The notes beneath the pieces were generated by a model. The model was not told the origin of the DNA and did not search any database. It saw only the letters and a list, made by a program, of their open reading frames with translations. A DNA stretch of 64,000 nt, taken from Rhodospirillales bacterium (GTDB lineage: Bacteria; Pseudomonadota; Alphaproteobacteria; CACIAM-22H2). The position numbers and the translations under genes are program-made. The stretch's first letter is position 1, and the number at the start of each line of letters is the position of its first letter. Shown here piece by piece: positions 26,759 to 35,936 of the stretch. Where the stretch lies: assembly GCA_016794025.1 (NCBI GenBank), contig JAEUKX010000049.1, positions 26,829 to 90,828 of the forward strand, given 5' to 3'.

Positions 26759-26791
26759 AAACAGGTTACCACTGGCGACGGTAACCTGTTT
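26759..26791. repeat. 12-base inverted repeat, possible terminator hairpin
   Basis: AACAGGTTACC and its exact complement GGTAACCTGTT are separated by nine bases, with one more outer A-T pair. The stem lies eight bases after the stop of the quinone oxidoreductase gene, the normal place for a terminator, but only a short T stretch follows. A further AGGTAAC copy occurs near 26815, so a protein-binding role is also possible. Confidence 0.5.
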
Positions 26792-26864
26792 AAGCCATTG
26801 ATTTCACGGGCAGGTAACATCCGGTGAATTCGAGGCGACGGAAAATTTATGGCTGCATTCATAG

Positions 26865-26891
26865 AAAAAATTCTATCCTAAGATAGGATAG
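26865..26891 (-). terminator. intrinsic terminator for the DUF2783/monooxygenase operon
   Basis: Read on the minus strand, an eight-base stem CTATCCTA/TAGGATAG with a three-base loop is followed by AA and a run of six T. The stem is less GC-rich than usual. It lies about 40 bases past the stop of the DUF2783 gene, in an AT-rich pocket of otherwise GC-rich sequence. Confidence 0.6.
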
Positions 26892-26931
26892 TTGTCAATA
26901 TCGGACGCGGCCGGCGCCCGTTGACCGCACG

Positions 26932-27123
26932 TCAGCCCTTGCGCGCCGCCGCGATCGCCTCGCGCACGATGTCGAGATCGCCGGCGTGGTTGGCCAGCAG
27001 CAGCACGAGCTTGGCGTTGAGCTTGGCCGAGGCCGCTTCGTCGAGATCGCGGTGCGCGTCGACGAGCATCTGGTAGAGCGCGTCGGGATCGGCCGTGCCG
27101 GCGTCGGTCTTCAGCTTCGCCAT
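26932..27123 (-). CDS. DUF2783 family small protein
   Basis: 63 residues of the DUF2783 family: an N-terminal DPDALYQMLVDAHRDLD and a helical ending LVLLLANHAGDLDIVREAI. Function unknown. Its ATG overlaps the TGA of the flavin monooxygenase gene (TGATG), so the two are translated together; this pairing seems to be a conserved one in proteobacteria, from memory. It may be a small partner or stabiliser of the monooxygenase. Confidence 0.8.
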   Translation of the reverse strand: MAKLKTDAGTADPDALYQMLVDAHRDLDEAASAKLNAKLVLLLANHAGDLDIVREAIAAARKG

Positions 27124-28718
27124 CACGCCGTCTCCCTGCCGAGGGCCCTAGCGAGCGCCGATTCGATCGCCGCGAGGTCGAGTGCGCGGCCGCGCCAGCA
27201 CACATGCTGGTCGGGCCGGAACAGGTAGGCCGTGCCGGGCCGCGCGTCGTAACGCTTCCAGGCCAGTTCGGCCGATGCCGGCACGGCGCTGGCGCGCACG
27301 GGCACGGGCCAGCGCGACAGCGTGTCGAACGCGGCCGCGTCGGGTGATCCGAACAGCAGCAGCGAAAAACCGTGCTTCAGCCGGCCCAGCAACCAGCCCG
27401 CACCGTCGGGCGCGTCGAGTGCCGGGGCGCCCGGCGCCACGCCGCCCGCGAACGTGTCCGCGTCGGGCGAGGAGAGCGGGGAGGCGGCGTGCTTCGTGGG
27501 CACCGACAGGCGGCCGGAATTGACGAGGCGGCGCGCGAAGGCGTGCTCGCGGGCCAGTTCCAGCGTCGCGTCGCGGAATACGCGCGAGGCGGCGTTCTTC
27601 GGCGTGATGAAGTCGGTCGCGCGCGTGGAGTTGAGGATGTTCTCGTCGGCCGCTTCGGTGCGCTCGCTGTCGTAGCTGTCGAGGAGCCGTTCGGGCGCAA
27701 GCCCGTCCACCACCAGCGCCAGCTTCCAGGCGAGGTTGTCGGCGTCCTGCACGCCCGAGTTGGCGCCGCGCGCGCCGAAGGGACTGACCTGGTGGGCGGC
27801 GTCGCCCGCGAACAGCACGCGGCCGTGACGGAAGCGTTCGAGGCGCCGGCACTGGAACGTGTAGACGCTGACCCATTCCAGCTCGAAGGGCGCGTCGGGT
27901 CCCAGCATGGCGCGCACGCGCGAACGCACGCGCTCGGGATCCTTCTCGGCCTCGGGGTCGGCGTTCCAGCCGAGCTGGAAGTCGATACGCCACAGATCGT
28001 CGGGCTGCTTGTGCAGGAGCGTGGAGCCGCCGGCATGGAAGGGCGGCTCGAACCAGAACCAGCGCTCGGGCGGGAAGTCGGCCTTCATGCGCACGTCGGC
28101 GATGAGGAACCGGTCCTCGAACACGCGGCCGCGGAAATCGAGACCTAGCGCCTTGCGCGTGGGGCTGCGCGCGCCGTCGCACGCCACCACCCAGTCGGCG
28201 TCGATGGCGTAGCTGCCCTGCGGCGTTTCGACCGTCAGCGCCACATGGTCGCCGCGCGGCTCGACCGCCGTCACGCGGCTTTTCCAGCGCAGGTCGAGTG
28301 CGGCCGCCGCCTGCGCACGGTCGACGAGGAACTTCTCCAGCCAGTATTGCTGCAGGTTGATGAAGGCCGGGAAACGGTGCCCGCCCTCGGGCAGCAGGTC
28401 GAAGGAATAGACCTGCCCCTCGCCGAAGAAGACCTTGCCCACCTGCCACGTCACGCCCTTGTCGAGCATCGGTGCCGCGCATTCGAGGCGGTCGAAGATC
28501 TCGAGCGTGCGCTTGGCGTAGCACAGGCCGCGCGAGCCGACCGATACGGTGCGGTCCTCGTCGAGCAGCACGACGCGCGTGCCGCGCTGTGCAAGGTCGA
28601 TGGCAAGCGCCAGCCCCACGGGGCCGGCCCCGATCACGACGACGGGATGACGCGCGGGCGGACGGGCGGCCATGTCGGGCGTCGGCCTGAACGCGTATTC
28701 CGGCTGGACGAAGTTCAT
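27123..28718 (-). CDS. FAD-dependent aromatic monooxygenase (class A, MhpA-like)
   Basis: 531 residues of the para-hydroxybenzoate-hydroxylase-like flavoprotein group. The FAD site is VVIGAGPVGLALAIDLAQRG; the middle DG motif is VVACDGARSPTRKALG; the second FAD motif is RVLFAGDAAHQVSPFGARG. A C-terminal thioredoxin-like domain, found in phenol and 3-hydroxyphenylpropionate hydroxylases, appears from about residue 420. It probably hydroxylates a phenolic ring with NAD(P)H and oxygen. It lies beside the phenylacetate genes but is separated from paaK by 31 bases and may be cotranscribed. Confidence 0.85.
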   Translation of the reverse strand: MNFVQPEYAFRPTPDMAARPPARHPVVVIGAGPVGLALAIDLAQRGTRVVLLDEDRTVSVGSRGLCYAKRTLEIFDRLECAAPMLDKGVTWQVGKVFFGEGQVYSFDLLPEGGHRFPAFINLQQYWLEKFLVDRAQAAAALDLRWKSRVTAVEPRGDHVALTVETPQGSYAIDADWVVACDGARSPTRKALGLDFRGRVFEDRFLIADVRMKADFPPERWFWFEPPFHAGGSTLLHKQPDDLWRIDFQLGWNADPEAEKDPERVRSRVRAMLGPDAPFELEWVSVYTFQCRRLERFRHGRVLFAGDAAHQVSPFGARGANSGVQDADNLAWKLALVVDGLAPERLLDSYDSERTEAADENILNSTRATDFITPKNAASRVFRDATLELAREHAFARRLVNSGRLSVPTKHAASPLSSPDADTFAGGVAPGAPALDAPDGAGWLLGRLKHGFSLLLFGSPDAAAFDTLSRWPVPVRASAVPASAELAWKRYDARPGTAYLFRPDQHVCWRGRALDLAAIESALARALGRETA

Positions 28719-28749
28719 GCCGGTCCCTTCCTCGAAACGGGTCGCGGGC

Positions 28750-30177
28750 TCAGTCCTTCGGGCGAAGGTCGATCACCCGCTTGGCCTTGCCGATCGAGCG
28801 CGCGACCTGCCCGACCCCGGCGATGCGCACGCCAGCACTCACCCCGATATAGGCCTTCACGTTCTGCGCCAGCAAGGCGGCGGCCTGTCGCAGCCCTTCG
28901 GCGTCGTCGGCGCGCTCGGGCTTCGGCTCGACGACGATCTCGAGCGTGTCGAGCCGGTCGTCGCGGCGCAGTTCCAGCACGTAGTGCGGGGACAGGCGCG
29001 GGTCCTTCAGGATCAGTTCCTCGACCTGCGTGGGGAACACGTTCACGCCGCGCACGATCATCATGTCGTCGCTGCGCCCGGTGATCCGCGCCATGCGCCG
29101 CATCGTGCGCGCGGTCCCCGGCAGCAGCGTCGTCAGGTCGCGCGTGCGGTAGCGGATGACGGGGAAGGCCTCCTTCGTCAGCGTCGTGAAGGCAAGCTCG
29201 CCCGAGACGCCGTCGGCAAGCGCGCTGCCCGTCGCGGGGTCGACGATCTCGGGATAGAAATGGTCCTCCCAGATCGTCGGGCCGTCCTTGGTCTCCACGC
29301 ACTCGTTGGCGACACCGGGCCCCATCACCTCGGACAGGCCGTAGATGTCGACCGCGTCCATCGCGAAGCGCTCTTCGATCTCGCGGCGCATGGAATCGGT
29401 CCAGGGCTCGGCGCCGTGGATGCCCACCAGCAGCGAGGATTTGCGCGGGTCGAGCCCCTGCTTCTCGAACTCGTCGGCAATGGCGAGCATGTAGCTGGGC
29501 GTCACCATGATGAGCTGCGGCCTGAAATCGGCGATGAGCTGGACCTGCTTCTCGGTCTGTCCGCCCGACATCGGGATGACCGTGCAGCCCAGCGCCTCGC
29601 CGCCGTAATGGGCGCCCAGCCCGCCGGTGAAGAGCCCGTAGCCGTACGCGACATGCAGCAGGTCGCCCGGCAGGCCGCCCGAGGCGCGGATCGAGCGCGC
29701 GACGAGCGACGCCCAGTTCGCGATGTCGTTGCGGCTGTAGCCCACGACCGTGGGCTTGCCCGTCGTGCCCGAGGAGGCGTGGATGCGCACGCACTTCTCG
29801 CGCGGCATGGCGAACATGCCGAACGGATAGGCGCGACGCAGGTCGTCCTTCGTGGTGAAGGGGAACTTGGCGAGATCCTCGAGGTTGCGGAAATCGGATG
29901 GATGCACGCCCGCGGCATCGAACTTCTGCCGGTAGAGCGGCACGTTCCGGTAGGCGAGCGCCAGCGTGGCCTTGAGGCGCCGCGTCTGGAGGGAAGCGAT
30001 CTCGTCGCGGCTGGCGATCTCGATCGGGTCGAGAAGCTTGCGCGGGCAGCCGCCGCGCAGCTGCTTGCCGGCCACGCTCGCGGGCCCGCGCGCCGTCAGG
30101 CGGAAGCGGAAGGCGGGCTTCGCCGCCTTCTTCGCCGTTCCCCCCTTTTTCGCCGTCTTTTTCTTCTTGGCCGCCAT
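28750..30177 (-). CDS. paaK: phenylacetate-CoA ligase with lysine-rich N-terminal extension
   Basis: 475 residues. The AMP-forming ligase motifs are HASSGTTGKPTVVGYS, DIYGLSEVMGPGVA and YRTRDLT. It activates phenylacetate to phenylacetyl-CoA, the first step of the phenylacetate pathway. PaaK normally begins close to the LLDPIE...RDEI segment, here about residue 48; before it stands an extra stretch with nine lysines in residues 4-20 (AAKKKKTAKK, GGTAKKAAK) and a PAFRFRL piece. GGGGAAG precedes the ATG at 30177. It is the last of five minus-strand paa genes. Confidence 0.9.
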   Translation of the reverse strand: MAAKKKKTAKKGGTAKKAAKPAFRFRLTARGPASVAGKQLRGGCPRKLLDPIEIASRDEIASLQTRRLKATLALAYRNVPLYRQKFDAAGVHPSDFRNLEDLAKFPFTTKDDLRRAYPFGMFAMPREKCVRIHASSGTTGKPTVVGYSRNDIANWASLVARSIRASGGLPGDLLHVAYGYGLFTGGLGAHYGGEALGCTVIPMSGGQTEKQVQLIADFRPQLIMVTPSYMLAIADEFEKQGLDPRKSSLLVGIHGAEPWTDSMRREIEERFAMDAVDIYGLSEVMGPGVANECVETKDGPTIWEDHFYPEIVDPATGSALADGVSGELAFTTLTKEAFPVIRYRTRDLTTLLPGTARTMRRMARITGRSDDMMIVRGVNVFPTQVEELILKDPRLSPHYVLELRRDDRLDTLEIVVEPKPERADDAEGLRQAAALLAQNVKAYIGVSAGVRIAGVGQVARSIGKAKRVIDLRPKD

Positions 30178-30187
30178 GTCGCTTCCC

Positions 30188-31387
30188 CTAGACCCTTTCA
30201 AGCGCGAGCGCGATCCCCTGGCCCACGCCGATGCACATCGTGGCGAGCGCGCGCTTGCCCTTCGCGTGATGCAGTTCGAGGGTGGCGGACAGCGCCATGC
30301 GCGCGCCCGACATGCCCAGCGGATGCCCCAGCGCGATGGCGCCGCCGTTCGGGTTCACGTGCTTGGCGTCGTCCGGCAGGCCGAGCTCGCGCAGCACGGG
30401 CAGGGCCTGCGCGGCGAACGCCTCGTTCAATTCGATCACGTCGAGATCGGCGACCTTCCAGCCGATCTTCGCGAGCAGCTTCTTCGTGGCCGGGGCCGGT
30501 CCCATGCCCATGATGCGCGGCGGCACGCCGGCCGCGGCGGCACCCACGATGCGCGCGAGGGGCTTGAGGGCGAAGCGCTTCACCGCCGCTTCCGAGGCGA
30601 CGAGCAGCGCCGCCGCCCCGTCATTGACGCCCGAGGCGTTCCCCGCGGTTACGCTGCCGCCCGCCCGGAAGGGCGCCTTCAGCTTGGCGAGCGCTTCGAG
30701 CGAGGTGGCGCGCGGATGCTCGTCCTTGTCGACCAGCACCGTCTCCTTGCCCTTCCTCGTCTCGACGGCGACGATTTCCTTCGCAAGCCTTCCGTTGGCT
30801 TGTGCTGCCAGCGCCTTCTGCTGGCTTCGCAGCGCGAAGGCGTCCTGGTCCTCGCGGCTCACCTTGAAATCCGCGGCGACGTTCTCGGCCGTCTCGGGCA
30901 TCGAGTCGACGCCGTGCGCCTGCTTCATCAGCGGATTGACGAAGCGCCAGCCGATCGTCGTGTCGTAGATCGCGTTCTCGCGGGAAAACGCCGTCTCGGC
31001 CTTGCCCATCACGAAGGGCGCGCGGCTCATGCTTTCCACGCCGCCTGCGACCATCAGATCGGCCTCGCCTGCACGGATGGCGCGTGCGGCGGTGGCCAGC
31101 GCATCGAGACCCGAGCCGCACAGCCGGTTGATCGTCGTACCCGACACGCCCACGGGCAGGCCCGCCAGCAGCAGCGCCATGCGCGCGACGTTTCGGTTGT
31201 CCTCGCCCGCCTGGTTGGCGCAGCCATAGATCACGTCGTCGACGGCAGCCCAGTCGACCGATGGGTTGCGCTTCACGAGTTCGCGCAAGGGGTGGGCGGC
31301 GAGATCGTCGGTGCGCACGCCGGAAAGTGCGCCGGCATAGCGGCCGATGGGTGTGCGGATGCCGTCGCAGATGAAGGCGTCGTTCAT
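30188..31387 (-). CDS. paaJ: 3-oxoadipyl-CoA thiolase
   Basis: 399 residues. The acyl-binding cysteine is in NRLCGSGLDA, the catalytic histidine in GGAIALGHPLGMSGAR and the second cysteine in MCIGVGQG. The opening DAFICDGIRTPIGRYAGALS is that of PaaJ/PcaF thiolases, which split 3-oxoadipyl-CoA into acetyl-CoA and succinyl-CoA. The start at 31387 overlaps paaI by ATGA. PcaF of the protocatechuate pathway is nearly the same protein, so the symbol rests on the neighbours. Confidence 0.88.
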   Translation of the reverse strand: MNDAFICDGIRTPIGRYAGALSGVRTDDLAAHPLRELVKRNPSVDWAAVDDVIYGCANQAGEDNRNVARMALLLAGLPVGVSGTTINRLCGSGLDALATAARAIRAGEADLMVAGGVESMSRAPFVMGKAETAFSRENAIYDTTIGWRFVNPLMKQAHGVDSMPETAENVAADFKVSREDQDAFALRSQQKALAAQANGRLAKEIVAVETRKGKETVLVDKDEHPRATSLEALAKLKAPFRAGGSVTAGNASGVNDGAAALLVASEAAVKRFALKPLARIVGAAAAGVPPRIMGMGPAPATKKLLAKIGWKVADLDVIELNEAFAAQALPVLRELGLPDDAKHVNPNGGAIALGHPLGMSGARMALSATLELHHAKGKRALATMCIGVGQGIALALERV

Positions 31388-31842
31388 TTCCTTGCTTCCT
31401 CCGGCGTCAGGCCGGGCACGAGTTCGCCCCTGATCTGGGTGGAGTGGCCGCGGAAGAGGGCGACGAGCTTGCCGTCCTGGTCGCGCACCTCGACTTCGGT
31501 CACGCCCGAGCGGCCGCCGCGATGCACCTCGCGCGCGTGCGCGGTCAGCGTGTCGCCTTCCTTCGCCGCGGCCACGAACGTCACCGCGCAGTTGTTGGCG
31601 ACCGTCACCCTGTTGTGGCTGTTGCAGGCGAAGGCGAAGGCGGAATCGGCGAGCGTGAAGATGAAGCCGCCGTGGCAGATATGGTGGCCGTTGCAGAATT
31701 CCGGGCGGACCTTCATGCGCAGCACGGCTTCGGAAGGCAGCGTCGCGACCAGTTCCATGCCCATGTGGCGCGAGGCCCGGTCGGTCGCCCACATCGCCTC
31801 GGCGGCCTTCTTCGCGATTTCCTCCTTCGTGGGCGCGCTCAT
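31384..31842 (-). CDS. paaI: PaaI hydroxyphenylacetyl-CoA thioesterase
   Basis: 152 residues with a hot-dog fold. The active-site segment HHICHGGFIFTLADSAFAFACNS is diagnostic of PaaI. It rescues CoA from dead-end hydroxyphenylacetyl-CoA and similar thioesters. It overlaps the thiolase and paaH genes by four bases on each side. Confidence 0.92.
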   Translation of the reverse strand: MSAPTKEEIAKKAAEAMWATDRASRHMGMELVATLPSEAVLRMKVRPEFCNGHHICHGGFIFTLADSAFAFACNSHNRVTVANNCAVTFVAAAKEGDTLTAHAREVHRGGRSGVTEVEVRDQDGKLVALFRGHSTQIRGELVPGLTPEEARK

Positions 31843-33353
31843 CGCTCCCTCGCCACGAGGCGGTTGAGCCGCGGCGAGGCGCGGTAGCGGTCCTCGCCGT
31901 AGTGGAGATGCAGGTTGTCGAGCACCGTCTTGACCGTGGGAAGCCCGATCTCGCGGCCCCACGCGAACGGGCCCTTGGGATAGTTGACGCCCTTGGTCAT
32001 CGCGACATCCACGCCCTCGGCGCTGACTACGCCCTGTTGGACGGCCTCCAGCGCCTCGTTCACCAGCATGGCGAGCGTGCGCATGACGATCAGGCCGGGC
32101 GCATCGTCGATCAGCGAGACCGCGATACCGCAGGCCTGGAAGAACCCCGTGGCGACGGCACTGGCCTGCCCGGTCGCCTGGTCGGCGACGGCAATGGCGA
32201 TGCGCGTGCATTCGGCATAGTCGAGCGCCAGATCGTGCAGCACCAGCGAGGGTTCGCCCGTCTCGCACGCGCGCACCGTGGCGGTGCGCCCGTCGGTCAG
32301 CCGCAGGGCCACGCCGTCGACGAGCAGTGTGGCGCCGCGCGGGCCGGCCGGGCGGCGGTGGACCGGGATCTCGGCCGCCTTGGCGCGCGCCACCATGGTT
32401 TCGAGGAAATCGAGATCGCCCTCGACGATGACCTGGTTCGGCCGCTGGCCCACCGGCTCGGTCGCCGGGTACGGCTTGTCGGCTTCCTTGCCGTAGCCGA
32501 AGAAGCCGCGGCCCGTCTTGCGCCCGAGCCGGCCGGCCGCGACCATCTCGGCCTGCAGGACCGAGGGCAGGTAGCGCGGATCGTTGAAATAGGCCTCGTA
32601 GACCGAGCGCGTCACCGCGAAATTCACGTCGTGCCCGATCATGTCCATCAGTTCGCACGGCCCCATGCGGAAGCCGCCGGCATCGCGCATCACGGCATCG
32701 ATGGTCGCGGGGTCGGTCGCGCGCTCGGTCAGCAGGCGCAGCGCCTCGGCATAGAAGGGGCGCGCGCAGCGGTTGACGACGAAGCCGGGCGTCGAGGCCG
32801 CGTGCACGGGCGCCTTGCCCCACGCCGCGGCGGTGTCGAACAGCGTGTCGGCCACGCTTTCGTCCGTCGTCAGGCCCGAGACGATCTCGACCAGCGCCAT
32901 CACGGGTGCCGGATTGAAGAAGTGGAATCCCGCCACGCGGCCCGGCCTTTCAAGCCCGCGCGCGACGGCCGAGATCGACAGCGAGGAGGTGTTGCTCGCA
33001 AGGATGCAGTCGCGCGCGACGATCGCTTCGAGCTCCGCGAAGAGCTTCCGCTTGGCCTCGAGATCTTCCACGATCGCCTCGACGACCAGCGCGCAGACGT
33101 CGAGATCGGCGAGACCCTCGGCGGGTTCGAGCCGGCCCTTGACCAGTTCGGCCTTGTCCGCGCCCATCTTGCCCTTGGCGACGAGCGTTTCGAGCGTGCG
33201 GCCGAGATTGGCGATGGCCGTCTCGACCGCGCCGGGGCGCACGTCGTAGAGCCGCACGCGATGGCCGGCCGTGGCGGCGACCTGCGCGATGCCGGCCCCC
33301 ATCGCACCGGCGCCGACGATGCCGATGGTGCGGTCGGCGGGAATGGCCGGCAT
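31839..33353 (-). CDS. paaH: 3-hydroxyacyl-CoA dehydrogenase PaaH
   Basis: 504 residues. The NAD-binding GIVGAGAMGAGIAQVAA opens the chain; catalytic His is in GFHFFNPAPVM, and two C-terminal 3-hydroxyacyl-CoA dehydrogenase domains follow (RDAGGFRMGPCELMDMIG and VNYPKGPFAWG). The length and double C-terminal domain match PaaH, which oxidises 3-hydroxyadipyl-CoA in the phenylacetate pathway. It is preceded by paaG three bases upstream and overlaps paaI. Confidence 0.92.
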   Translation of the reverse strand: MPAIPADRTIGIVGAGAMGAGIAQVAATAGHRVRLYDVRPGAVETAIANLGRTLETLVAKGKMGADKAELVKGRLEPAEGLADLDVCALVVEAIVEDLEAKRKLFAELEAIVARDCILASNTSSLSISAVARGLERPGRVAGFHFFNPAPVMALVEIVSGLTTDESVADTLFDTAAAWGKAPVHAASTPGFVVNRCARPFYAEALRLLTERATDPATIDAVMRDAGGFRMGPCELMDMIGHDVNFAVTRSVYEAYFNDPRYLPSVLQAEMVAAGRLGRKTGRGFFGYGKEADKPYPATEPVGQRPNQVIVEGDLDFLETMVARAKAAEIPVHRRPAGPRGATLLVDGVALRLTDGRTATVRACETGEPSLVLHDLALDYAECTRIAIAVADQATGQASAVATGFFQACGIAVSLIDDAPGLIVMRTLAMLVNEALEAVQQGVVSAEGVDVAMTKGVNYPKGPFAWGREIGLPTVKTVLDNLHLHYGEDRYRASPRLNRLVARER

Positions 33354-33356
33354 CGT

Positions 33357-34136
33357 TCAGGTCCCCCTGAAGGCGGGCTTGCGCTTCCCGAAGAAGGCTT
33401 CCACGCCCTCGCGATAGTCGCCCGTGCGGCCCAGCGCGCCCTGCATGTCGCGTTCGTGGTCGAGGGCGGCGTCGAGATCGCGCGCCCAGGCGCCGTCGAT
33501 CGCCTGCTTGATGGCGCCCAGTGCCTTCGTGGGCTGCGTGGCGAGATGGCGGGCAAGGCCCAGCGCCTCGTCCTTCACGCGCTCGTCCTCGACCACCTTC
33601 CAGATCAGGCCCCATTCGAATGCCTGCTCGGCGGTGATCTTCTCGCCCAGCATCGCAAGCCCCTTGGCGCGCGCGGTCCCCGCCAGCCGCGGCAGGAACC
33701 AGGTCGAGCCGCTGTCGGGCGCCAGCCCGATCTTGACGAAGGCCTGCAGGAACGTGGCCGAGCGCGCGGCGTAGACGATGTCGCAGGCGAGTGCCAGCGA
33801 CATGCCGGCCCCGGCGGCCACGCCGTTGACCGCGCACACCACCGGCACCTTCAGGTCGCGGATCGTGCGGATCAGCGGGTTGTAGAATTTGTCGAGCGTT
33901 TCGGACAGGTCGGGCGTCTCGCCGCCCTTGCGCTGGCCCAGGTCCTGGCCCGCGCAGAAGCCGCGGCCTTCGCCCGTCAGGAACACCGCGCGTGCGCCCG
34001 CGGCGGGCGCGCCCGCCAGCGCTTCGCGCAGCTCGTCGTGCATTTCCGGCACGAAAGCGTTGAGCTTGTCGGGCCGGTTGAGCGCGATCGAGGCCACACC
34101 GTCCTCGAGCGCGTAACGGATCGTCTGATGCGCCAT
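33357..34136 (-). CDS. paaG: enoyl-CoA isomerase PaaG
   Basis: 259 residues with the crotonase fold. The oxyanion-hole segment is FCAGQDLGQRK and the catalytic aspartate sits in FVKIGLAPDSGSTWFLPRL, as in PaaG, which isomerises the ring 1,2-epoxide to the oxepin and also acts later in beta-oxidation of the opened ring. It is the first of five minus-strand paa genes and diverges from paaN over 132 bases. Confidence 0.92.
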   Translation of the reverse strand: MAHQTIRYALEDGVASIALNRPDKLNAFVPEMHDELREALAGAPAAGARAVFLTGEGRGFCAGQDLGQRKGGETPDLSETLDKFYNPLIRTIRDLKVPVVCAVNGVAAGAGMSLALACDIVYAARSATFLQAFVKIGLAPDSGSTWFLPRLAGTARAKGLAMLGEKITAEQAFEWGLIWKVVEDERVKDEALGLARHLATQPTKALGAIKQAIDGAWARDLDAALDHERDMQGALGRTGDYREGVEAFFGKRKPAFRGT

Positions 34137-34268
34137 GGCCGGACCATGCCAAGCCGGGGCCGGGGCTGCAACCCCCGAACGCCCCCGGCACGTCGGCGCG
34201 ATGGGCGGTTCCCGGCGGCGCCGTTTCGCGCTAAGTCTGGTTCGCATTTGCGGGAGGACCGGACGCGC

Positions 34269-35936
34269 ATGTTTCTCGAACGCCACCGCGCGACGCTGGA
34301 TGCGGCCGTCGCGGCACTCGATGCCCGCGGCTACTGGTCGGCCTATCCGGAAGCGCCTTCGGGCAAGATCTACGGCGAGAGCGCCAACGACGACGCCAAG
34401 AAGGCGTTCGAGGCGCAGCTGGGCCAGCCCTTCGCGCTCGACCAGTCGGCCAACGGCACGGTCGGGGCCGAGCATTCGCCCTACGGCTTCGATCTGAAGA
34501 TCGCCTATCCGCGCCTCGATCCGGAACCGGCACTCGCCAACGCCGCGGCCGCGCGCGCGAGCCTGCGCAAGGCGGGTGTCGAGGCGCGCACGGGCGCATG
34601 CCTCGAGATCCTGCACCGCCTCAACCGCATGTCGTTCGAGATCGCCTACGCGGTCATGCACACGACCGGGCAGGGGTTCGTCATGGCCTTCCAGGCGGGC
34701 GGGCCGCACGCGCAGGACCGCGGGCTCGAGGCCGTCGCCACTGCCTGGCGCGAGATGGCCCGCGTGCCCGCGCATGCGCGCTGGGAAAAGCCGCAGGGCA
34801 AGAACCCGGCGCTCGTGATGGAGAAGGACTACCGCATCGTGCCCAAGGGGATCGGGCTTGCGATCGGCTGCGCGACGTTTCCCACCTGGAACACCTATCC
34901 CGCGCTGTTCGCAAATCTTGCCACCGGCAATCCCACGCTGGTGAAGCCGCACCCGGCCGCGGTGCTGCCGCTGGCGCTCACCGTGCGCGTGGCGCGTACG
35001 GTGCTGAAGGAGGCGGGCATCGATCCCAACGCCGTGCAGCTCGTGGCCGATTCGCTCTATGCGCCCGTCGCCCAGATCCTCGCGCGCCGGCCGGAAGTGG
35101 CGCTCATCGACTATACGGGCGGGCCCGAGTTCGGCGCGTGGCTGTCCGCCAATGCGGGCCACGCGACGATTTTCGCCGAGAAGGCGGGAACCAATGCCGT
35201 CGTCGTGGAAAGCACCGACGATGCGAAGGGCATGTTCCAGAACCTCGCCTTCTCGCTGTCGCTCTATTCCGGACAGATGTGCACGACACCGCAGAACATC
35301 TTCGTGCCCGCCTCGGGCGTGAAGACGCCCGATGGCCCGCTTTCGCCCGAGGCGTTCGGGCAGAAACTGTCCGAGGCGATCGACCGGCTGCTGGGCGATC
35401 CGGCGCGTGCGGCCGAGGTGCTGGGCGCGATCCAGAGCCAGGCGACGCTGGCGCGCATCGAGGCGGCGAACCGCAACGGCAGGATCGTGCGCGCAAGCGC
35501 GCCCGCCGCGCATCCGGTCTTCCCGGAAGCTGCCCTGCGCACGCCCCTCATCATGGCGGCGGGCGTCGAGGAAACCGCGCTTTACGGCCACGAGATGTTC
35601 GGGCCGATCTCGTTCGTCGTGACGGCGCCCGACCGCGACGCGGCCCTCGACGCCGCCTTCGGCACCATCGCGCGCAAGGGCGCGATCACGGCGGCGGTCT
35701 ATTCGACCGATCCCGCCTTCCTCGAAGCTGCGGCCGAACGCGCGGCCGACGTGGGCGTGGCGCTGTCGGAGAACCTCACCGGCGGCGTGTTCGTCAACCA
35801 GTCGGCGGCCTTCAGCGACTTCCACGCGACGGGCTGCAACCCGGCCGCCAACGCATCGCTGACCGACGCGGGCTTCGTGGCGCCGCGCTTCCACGTGGCG
35901 CAGGTGCGTCGCGCGGGCAAGGCGGCCGCGGCATGA
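34269..35936 (+). CDS. paaN: PaaN, phenylacetic acid degradation aldehyde dehydrogenase
   Basis: 555 residues of the PaaN branch of aldehyde dehydrogenases, found in proteobacteria that lack the hydratase-fused PaaZ. It contains [28 protein letters not shown] in the cofactor domain and the catalytic cysteine in [12 protein letters not shown]. It is thought to oxidise the semialdehyde from ring opening. No MaoC domain is attached, so ring cleavage needs another hydratase. GGGAGG lies upstream of the ATG at 34269. It overlaps paaY by ATGA. Confidence 0.88.
   Translation: MFLERHRATLDAAVAALDARGYWSAYPEAPSGKIYGESANDDAKKAFEAQLGQPFALDQSANGTVGAEHSPYGFDLKIAYPRLDPEPALANAAAARASLRKAGVEARTGACLEILHRLNRMSFEIAYAVMHTTGQGFVMAFQAGGPHAQDRGLEAVATAWREMARVPAHARWEKPQGKNPALVMEKDYRIVPKGIGLAIGCATFPTWNTYPALFANLATGNPTLVKPHPAAVLPLALTVRVARTVLKEAGIDPNAVQLVADSLYAPVAQILARRPEVALIDYTGGPEFGAWLSANAGHATIFAEKAGTNAVVVESTDDAKGMFQNLAFSLSLYSGQMCTTPQNIFVPASGVKTPDGPLSPEAFGQKLSEAIDRLLGDPARAAEVLGAIQSQATLARIEAANRNGRIVRASAPAAHPVFPEAALRTPLIMAAGVEETALYGHEMFGPISFVVTAPDRDAALDAAFGTIARKGAITAAVYSTDPAFLEAAAERAADVGVALSENLTGGVFVNQSAAFSDFHATGCNPAANASLTDAGFVAPRFHVAQVRRAGKAAAA

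Noticed and set aside
31902..34268. Long plus-strand open frame ahead of paaN
   Set aside because: It is antisense to paaH and paaG, which have full family motifs and operon overlaps. The PaaN homology and ribosome site begin at 34269.
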